DNA from: Balaenoptera acutorostrata
Lineage: Eukaryota > Chordata > Mammalia > Artiodactyla > Balaenopteridae
Direction: 5' to 3'
Length of the DNA stretch: 64,000 nt
Assembly (NCBI RefSeq): GCF_949987535.1
Contig: NC_080067.1
Coordinates: 83,043,985-83,107,984, forward strand
Part shown: positions 49,301-58,300 of the stretch, one piece after another
How positions within the stretch are numbered: the stretch's first letter is position 1
Layout: each line of letters opens with the position of its first letter
Notes under the pieces: generated by a model
What the model was told of the DNA's origin: nothing
Seen by the model: the letters and a program-made list of their open reading frames with translations, nothing else
Databases searched by the model: none
Position numbers and translations under genes: made by a program

Positions 49301-52300
49301 AAATTTCTTGCCCTAGATACCAAAACTGCAAGCAATTGGAAGACTCTTGTCAGTGTTACAGGTGTGTTTCAGAGAGGAAACTATGGTTGGGGCCATAAGC
49401 CTACTAGATTAGGAGGCTGTAATCTAGCTCTCTTTGACTGACATTACTCAAATCATTAGTGATCATTGGATCTTTTTCTGATAGTTTCCTCATTCATAAA
49501 CTAGAAAAGCCAGGCTTCTCTGGGTTATTGTAAGGAACACCTGAGAGTATGTGAATAATGCTTTGAAAATATAAAGTACTGTATAAATGTCAAGTTTCAA
49601 TTCAGACAGATTGAAAAGGGTTTGAACATTGGTTTGAGTAGTAATTTAATTACAGAGGTGATATGAGTTTTTATTTTGTGATACTCAGTGTTTAAAAGTC
49701 TCCTGAACTTCTCTTATAGCAAAGAGTTATCAGGCAAAAAAATGTTTAACTGTGGTGCTCCTAGGCTGTCCTCCCTGCTGCTGTAATATCAGTGTCCTAA
49801 CTAGCTATCAGACCACTTTATTTCACTTCTGTATATCAAATTTTAGGTTTCTTTGAATATCCCTTCTTTAAGTGTCTTCTGCTATAAATTTACTATCATT
49901 CATGTAGTTTTGGACTGGGCTAATCAGATTGTCTTCCCATTTCTTTCATTTTCCCATACCCCAAGTGATTGATGATTTAGTTTTCCATATGACAACTGCC
50001 TTTCAATTGACCCAAAAGCTTAAAGAAGTCACAGCTCCATCTTTTGATGACTTTTTATTGATTTCTCATTCAAGGGGCACGTCACTGAATTTCCCCCCCC
50101 CCCCCAACATGTGCTTCATTAAAGAATATTAAATAGAAGACAGAACAGGAGAAGGAAACAAAACTAAAGTTTAATTGAGAACTCTAAATAGAATGGTAAT
50201 ATAAGAGTTCATTCTTGGATTTTAAGAGGTCATTCTTGGATTTCATCATATTAGGCTAAAGAGTCAAGTTACTGTAGAGATGTGTAGAATTAATAACATG
50301 CTGTATTTTTTGTTGGCCATAATTTCCTTTGTACTGTTTACCAGTTTATCAACCTTTAAGAATGCTCTTTTTAAAGAAGTCTTACCTCTGTGCCTTGGTT
50401 TGGAGACTTCTAATTTTTTGGAAGCTCTTATGCTCTGAAGTTGCCATTTCTGTTAGTTGTATGCCTGTTAACTCCTTTTGGACTACTTATCATTTAAATT
50501 GTCTTCTGCCTTTTTCACTCTGCCTATATTTTACACATTTTACAGTTTTATTCTTTCCCCATTTCGCTCTGCCCATTTTATAGAAATTATTTAATTTTAT
50601 TTTTATTAGATAATAAACATGGTTTAAGGCCAAAAGGTACATAAAGGCTTTACTGTAAGTGCCTATCCTTCCCATACTTGTTTCCCATTCACCTCGAGCT
50701 CTCTATGTAAGTGACAAGTATTTACAGTTTATTGTGGCTCCTTCAAGAGATATTCTGTGCAGTAAGTAAATTAATGCATATATTCCTTCTTAACCCTTTT
50801 GGAAAATACAGTATGGTACCATATTAATGTACATTGTTTTTCTTTTTTCTTTTTCCTCCATTGATATCTTGGGAGATCATTCCATGTCAGTATATGAAGC
50901 ACTCCCTCATTCTTCTTACAGTCTCATGTCAGTTCTGTCTTGATCTGAAATTTTATACACCCTGAGTATTCCTCTAGGCTAAGGTTATTTCTTCAGGAAT
51001 TCTTCATTTAAAATTAATATGGTATTGACCTGATAGATTATGTGTAAATAATGATCTCAGATTCTTTTCTTCATGCACAGAAAACCTTATTGTTATAAGT
51101 AAACAAGCTATTAAATTCTAATAAGATAATGAAATTATTTTTATCTTTATAGTTTGAGTCAGCTTGGGTACTGACAAATATTGCTTCAGGAAATTCTCTT
51201 CAGACCCGGATTGTGATTCAGGCAGGAGCTGTGCCTATCTTCATAGAGTTGCTCAGCTCAGAGTTTGAAGATGTCCAGGAGCAGGTAAAAAATGAAACAA
51301 GTAAAGAGAAGCAGGTCAAAGAGTACAATTTTTCCCTTCAGTCTTATATTCAGAGTCTCAGTTTTACCGCTTGGATATGACAATCCATGGTTCATCACAG
51401 GGAGTGTTCGAGAAATCTAAACTTAACCAAAATAGAAAATTTCATAGTGAATATAGGCAGAATTTCTCCTAGAAACATAAAACCATTTTTCCCTTCCAAC
51501 CCTGAAATTCTTTAAGTCCTATAGATATACATTTTAGACCATGTAAGCAGTTACTGAGTTTTTTCTTGTAGTAATCTCTAGTGTTGATTGACGTAGCAAG
51601 TCTTTGCCACTTTTGTGCAGAAAATCACTTAGAAAACGTGAAATTTTAATTACTGCAAAGTTTGTCAAATTCATAAATATAAATCATTACTAAATGAATA
51701 TGACTTTCTTCTACAGCTTTATTGAGGTATAATCAACCTACAGTAAACTGCATATGGTTAAAGTGTATAATACGATAAGTTTTGACATACGTATATACCC
51801 ATGAAACTGTCATTACAGTCAAGATAATTAATATATCCATCACCCCCAAAAGTTGAGTAAAGTTTTCTGCGTTTTGATTGCTCTTAAATTCTTGGCTCAC
51901 TGTTTTCTTTTGTAAGCAAGCTTAAAAGACATTTGTAATCAGCTGAGTAAGCCATTTGGATCTCTGCTATGTTCCAAGGGCTGTATGGAATGTTACTTAA
52001 GAGGAGGGGCCCCTAAGATTAAGAATATGTATAAGAACTGGTACCTCCTTTTAATAAGTTTACTCCCATGAGTATTCACATGTATACTTATATAATAGTA
52101 TTGATCTTTTTCCACCAATCCCACAACTATTTCATTTGACTCCCTGTTGAGTGAACTTAGGGGTTTTAATAGTTAATGTCCATGTATAATATGTTGATTA
52201 ACTACTGTATAATTTTGTAAAGAGTTATTGTGATATGTTGACATCTTTTTTGAAAGAATTATGTGAAAATTAAACTCTACAGCCTGTCATTAATGAATAA

Positions 52301-55300
52301 TTCTTTCACAGGCAGTCTGGGCTCTTGGCAACATTGCTGGAGATAGTACCATGTGCAGGGACTATGTTTTAGACTGCAATATTCTTCCGCCTCTGCTGCA
52401 GTAAGTTTCTTTTTCTTTTTTTTTGTGAGTAATAAAAATACGGGAAGTTCCTCAGAAAGCAGTGCATCTTTGGAAATCATTTTGGATTTCCTACTGTTAC
52501 TTTTCATTACAGATGTTTTCTTACTAACTTGTTCAGATCATTTCCTTGGGCATCCTATCTTATTCAAGTGCCAAAATTTTGAATTCCTTGTGTTAGAATT
52601 AACTAAGCTTTATTGTTGTGGAGAAGAGCTGTTTGAAGACATCTGTTTATCAGTAGCATTAAGTGGTTAAATATTTATATTATGCCATCAGAGAATTAAT
52701 GCCCATTATATCATTTACCATTTCATCATTATGCTTATAGGTTATTTTCAAAGCAAAATCGCCTGACCATGACCCGGAATGCAGTATGGGCTTTGTCTAA
52801 TCTCTGTAGAGGGAAAAGTCCCCCTCCAGAATTTGCAAAGGTAAGGATTATGCTTGTGGGAAATTGGCAGAAAAAGTACAGTTAAAAGAGTCTAAGAACC
52901 AATATTAATGTGAATAGAAAGAGAATAATTTGTTTCTAGAAAAAGAGGTCTTTTTGTTTGAATTTGGAATAAATTTTCACTGCCTTTAAAAAGCTCTGAA
53001 TTACTCTTAAAACATGGCATTTTTTGTTTGTAACAAAGTATCTAAAATGCAGAATTTCCTAGCTTTAACACTTAGGAGAATTCCTTTACCTCTCTGATCC
53101 ACAAAGAGTGTTTTGACAAGGAATCTCACTCTGAGAATTGGTATATATTAAACTTTGCTCTTTGAAATTGTTTTCCTTGGGCTCTGACTACTTCATCAAA
53201 GTAAACTGCAAGGTTATTGACAGCATTCCCAAAGATGGAAATGTCACTTGGCCACTTACTGCTCCATCTCCAGAAGTATTAATCACACCGGAAGTCGCCA
53301 GGTGTGTGCCTGGTTGCTCTCTGGAGTTTCCCCCCTCATTTCTTGCTTTTATTCTGTTGAATTTCATAATCATATCATCTTCCCTTTATAGGTTTCCCCC
53401 TGTCTGAATGTGCTTTCCTGGTTGCTGTTTGTCAGTGACACTGATGTACTGGCTGATGCCTGCTGGGCCCTCTCATATCTATCAGATGGACCCAATGATA
53501 AAATTCAAGCAGTCATTGATGCAGGAGTATGTAGGAGACTTGTGGAGCTGCTGATGTAAGATATCTTAAAGTGTGTCTGTTCTTTTGTCTCTCATATTAG
53601 TTTTCTAGTTGCTGATACTCAAATATTAATGCATTATACTGATTTATTGTGCTTTAGGCTACTGTCTTTTGTTACTTTTTTATACTCATGTCACATCTGT
53701 TTGTTTGATTGTTTTGAGGGTTATAAAGAACCTCTCACTCTTCTGCTGTAAGCAGCCCTTTAGCAGAAACATTTGGAAAACTTTGATCTGTGTAATTCTA
53801 GCTCATGGTTAATGACCTGAGACCAACCACTGGATAGTAGAAGGCACACTGCCACTAAAAACAGTCATTTCTTCATCTTTTTGTCTCATTTAGAGCTTAA
53901 CCTAGACTGGTGTCAGACTTTGAATTTTATTTTGCTATATCTCTTTGTGATGCCTTTCATTTATGAAGTGGAAGATTTACTGATGGCATAAATAATTTGA
54001 GACTGTATTAATCAAATTTTTAGAAAATAATATCGAAGAAAAAAATTAGAGTGATAACATAATGGGGAAACAGTATAATTACAAGCCATGTGAAATTTAT
54101 TGGAGTAAGTACAAAGTAGATGCAAGGAAACATTGCCCCAAAGATGACATGTGGAATGAATTAGATAGTATAATACATAGAATATAAAACTCTGGGGTTA
54201 TAGACTGGGTACAGATCAGCGGCATAATGCTGTTATGAATTAAAAGCAATATAATGCTGGAGGACTCAGAAGTACGTCATTCAGAATCTGGGAGAGTAAC
54301 CTTTTGTACTCTTTAGTCTCTAGATTACTAAATATTTTAACCATTTCTTTTTAGTCATCGGATCTTAAATGTGGAGAAACTGGCATAGTTTTGAGAAGAG
54401 TGATCAATCTCATTAAAGGGGAGAGAAAATAAGATATTTAAGGAAAGTTAAAGGATATTATTTAGCCTGAAATCAAGACTTAATATCTGTCTTCAGATAT
54501 ATAAAAGATTTGTGGAGGGGTTTTTCAGACCAGTAAGTCAGCTGAGGTTTAGTAGAAAGAGTCTACTATTTGAAGTATGAAGCCTGGCTTTCATTTTCAA
54601 GTTAGCTCAACTGTTGATATATTTTTATTCCTGTGAAAATTAAGTGATTTGTAAAACTTAAAAGTGCTGTATAAATGTTACTATCTCTTTCCATTATCTC
54701 AGCAACCATAGAGACCAAGTAAAGAGGAAATGAAACCTGCATTAATGAATGAGAGGGAAAACTTGGACTCCAGGTGATTGAATACCTGGGAAGGGTTATT
54801 AGAACAGATTTGTAGTTTTTATCCAAAAATACTAAACAAAAGGAAAGACAGCCTTTCTTGGGACACCAAAAACATTTCCTCATTATGATAGGGTTCCTTT
54901 AATAACCACCATAGGTACCTTTCTGCTCCAAGGACCGATCACATATTAATTTCTTTTGGGTTTCAGCCCTAAGGAAAAGAGATTAAAGATAGAACTGTTG
55001 GATATGATGCTTCTTTTTATGGTTGCAGGCATAATGATTATAAAGTGGTTTCTCCTGCTTTGCGAGCTGTGGGAAACATTGTCACAGGCGATGATATTCA
55101 GACACAGGTATGAATAAATGGTAACTATTTCTTTTTTCTTTCAGAAATAGCAGATTGACCCCTCATGATTATGTTTCTGTTACAGTATTTAACTCCATGG
55201 GGAGAAATGATACCTTGTTTCATTAATGTTTGTTAAAAGTGTTGGCTTTGGCAGCTACTTTCAATACCTTCACTATCTCTGTCTTGACCTATTGCTTTGT

Positions 55301-58300
55301 GGCAATTTTGGGTTCCCCTATGGTGTAACTTATCCTTTTGGTTCGGTTTATTTCCCACTACTTCTACTTGAAGGGGTTCTTGTGAGCATTAGAAGCCTCT
55401 AGTAGCATCCTTTCTGTCTTCTTCATCTTATCTTCCCTGATGGCTTCCTCCTTTTTGTACACGGTAAGTTTCCTATGTGAGAAGTATCTTCCCTCCTAGT
55501 TCTTAATGTCACCTTCTATTCCATTCAAATTTTATATCAAGATACATCACTCACAGTGGTTTGTTCTAGCCATTTTTCTTCTTGATCTCTCAGATGCATT
55601 GGCATCATCTTTAAAATTATCTTCCTAGGCTTCTGTGGTGTTGAAGTATTTTGGGTCTTCTGCCTCATTGACCATTTATTTCTCCTTAGCAAGTTCCTTT
55701 ACCTGTTCTTTTCTGTTTATGGGATTATCCCCTGGAGGGGATTAGTTTTAGCCTTAGCGCTTTCTTAGCCAGCTCTGACTTTCAGCAAGACATTTAATGT
55801 CTTCACTTTTCTAATCTCTAAAATTAGGAGACTGAATTTGTTCTCAGGTGTCTTCTAACACTTAATATTTAACTTTAAATTTATTCTGTCCACAAGGGAA
55901 CTCATTATTTTTCCTGGTGTATCTGGACCTCTGCTTATTTATGTTCCTGTCTCAGTGAATGGCCCCAACAGTTACCCAAGCCAAAAACCTGGACATTAGT
56001 TTGATTATTCCCTTTCTGCCACTTTTCTCATCAGTCACTAATGATTGCCATTTCTACTCATTCCTTGCAGTGCTTAGTTCAGACATTTCTTGTACCATTC
56101 CCATATCACAAGAAGGATGCTTGTAAAATGCAGATTTGATTGTGTCATTCTCTTAAAATCTTTTTATGGCCCCCTATTGTCCTTGGACAGTGTTTAAGAT
56201 CCTTTAAAATCTGGCACCTGTATAATGAAATGCTGTGCAACAGAATGAAGAAGCTAATAGGCAATATGGAAAGGTTTCTAGGTTCTGTTGTTTAAAAAGA
56301 AAAACAAGGGACAGAATAGTATGTAGGATATATTACTATTAGTGTAAAAAATGGGCAGGGAGGAGAGGAGAAGAAAACAATGTATGTTTTTGATTGTATT
56401 TGCATAAAATTTCTCAGGAAGCATACACAGGACACTAATAACATTGGTTGTCTCTGTGGAGAACCAGGTAGCTGGGGTATAGGAATGGAAAGAAGGCTTT
56501 TAACTGTATAGTCCTTTTTATTTTCTGAATTTTAAAACCATATTGGTATATTTGCTATTCAGAAAAAGTTTCTATCTACCCCCTCCCATGCCATGCTCTG
56601 TGCTTTTGCCATGTTTGTTCCGCTGTATTAGCTATGACCACACTCAGTTCTGAGATTTAACCCATGGCTTGCTTCCCTCTGCATGGAACATATGCTTCCA
56701 TCCCCGTCCCTGTTCTGACCAGCCCCTCACACAAATCCTCACTCTGCCACTAATGCCTTTTCATTCTTCAAGTCTTGCTATTAACATTTTCTCCGAGAAG
56801 CTGACTCTTAAATTAGGTGCTCCTTGTTTTGTTTCATCCATCATAGCATTTACCACACTGTAATGTAACTGTCTACTAGATTGTAAGCTTGTAGAGGTGG
56901 AACTGTGTCATTCTTGTTCATTTTTGTTGCTTCTACAATAGTCCCTGGCACAATGTATAGAGACTCAAAAAATATTTACTGAATAAATGAAGTTCTGAAC
57001 CTATACATCTAGTTCCAACCTCTCTCAAGTTCCAGTCCCATGTCTCCAGTACCTGTCTCGCCTTCTCGTCTTGGTTTTTCCCATTTCAGTTAATGGTACA
57101 ACTGTTCACCCAGTCTTGAAACTTTGCAGTCATATTTGGTGTCTCCATCTCTCACACTTTGTATAGCAAGTCAGCAGGTCTTACTGATTCTTAGTGTTTC
57201 TAGATCCACATCTGATTACCTTAGTTTGGGCCCTGTTTTCTCACATGCAGGGGTTGTTGCTGTACCTATCTTATTCATCCTCCTGCTCTCCCAGGCATTT
57301 ACCCCTCTCAGTGTATTCTTCCTAATAACAGCTTAATCTTTCCTAAAATAACTCTGTTCACATTATTTTCCTCCTAGAAACAATGAGCTTCTTTAATGCC
57401 TGTGAGATAAAGAACCATTTCAGCATTTTTTCATTTCTAACCCTTCTGTCTGCTGTGTCCTCCCTCTTCTTTGCTTATGAAATCCTGTCTGTGTTTCAAG
57501 GTGTTTCCCCCCCACCCCCTCCCGTGAAGTGTTTTTTTCCTTACTACTCCTCCCCAGGTATTCTTTAACTTCTGACATGCTTATCTTCCACACCACATCT
57601 TTGGCATTTAAAAATGCTTTGTGATGTCTTTCACACTGTTATTTGGAAAGACTGTACCTGTTAAACCACAAGTTTTGTTATTTTTTGAGTTAATTTAATA
57701 GGCAAAAATTGGCTTCATTTTAATTTGCACTTCTTTTGTTACTTTGTGAGGTAATTTTCTATTAAAAATGTAGTTTCTCTTACCAATTTACATATTAAAG
57801 GCAGCAATGCTTTTTTCCGTTGCAACTACTTCTTCACATTGTGTGGTGTGCATTTTAATTTTCATATGAGTTTTTGACATGCAAAAATTTCCATTTGGTG
57901 AAATTTTAAGTTTTCCCCTATGATTTCTTCTATTGTTTTTATGCTTGAAAAGTCCTTCACTGTCCCCAAACCAGCTATTAACTAATACTTTCTTCTGCTT
58001 TATGGTTTCTTTTTTATATTTACTCTTTAAATAGGTTGCAGATTTATTTTACTAACTGTTTGGGGTTAAGAATTGATTTTTTAAAAATTTTCAACTAGTT
58101 GCCCCTTATTCTAGTACCATCTATTAAATAAGACTACCAGTCATTGGAGGAAGAAAGGATTAATATTATTACATACTTATTAATTCTTTATAAATACTTG
58201 TATTTATTTCTAGACTAGATATCCTATTCTTTTGTTCAGTGATTGATCTTGAGCCTGTCACATATTATTTTAATCGTTATAACTTTATGATTTTAGTTTC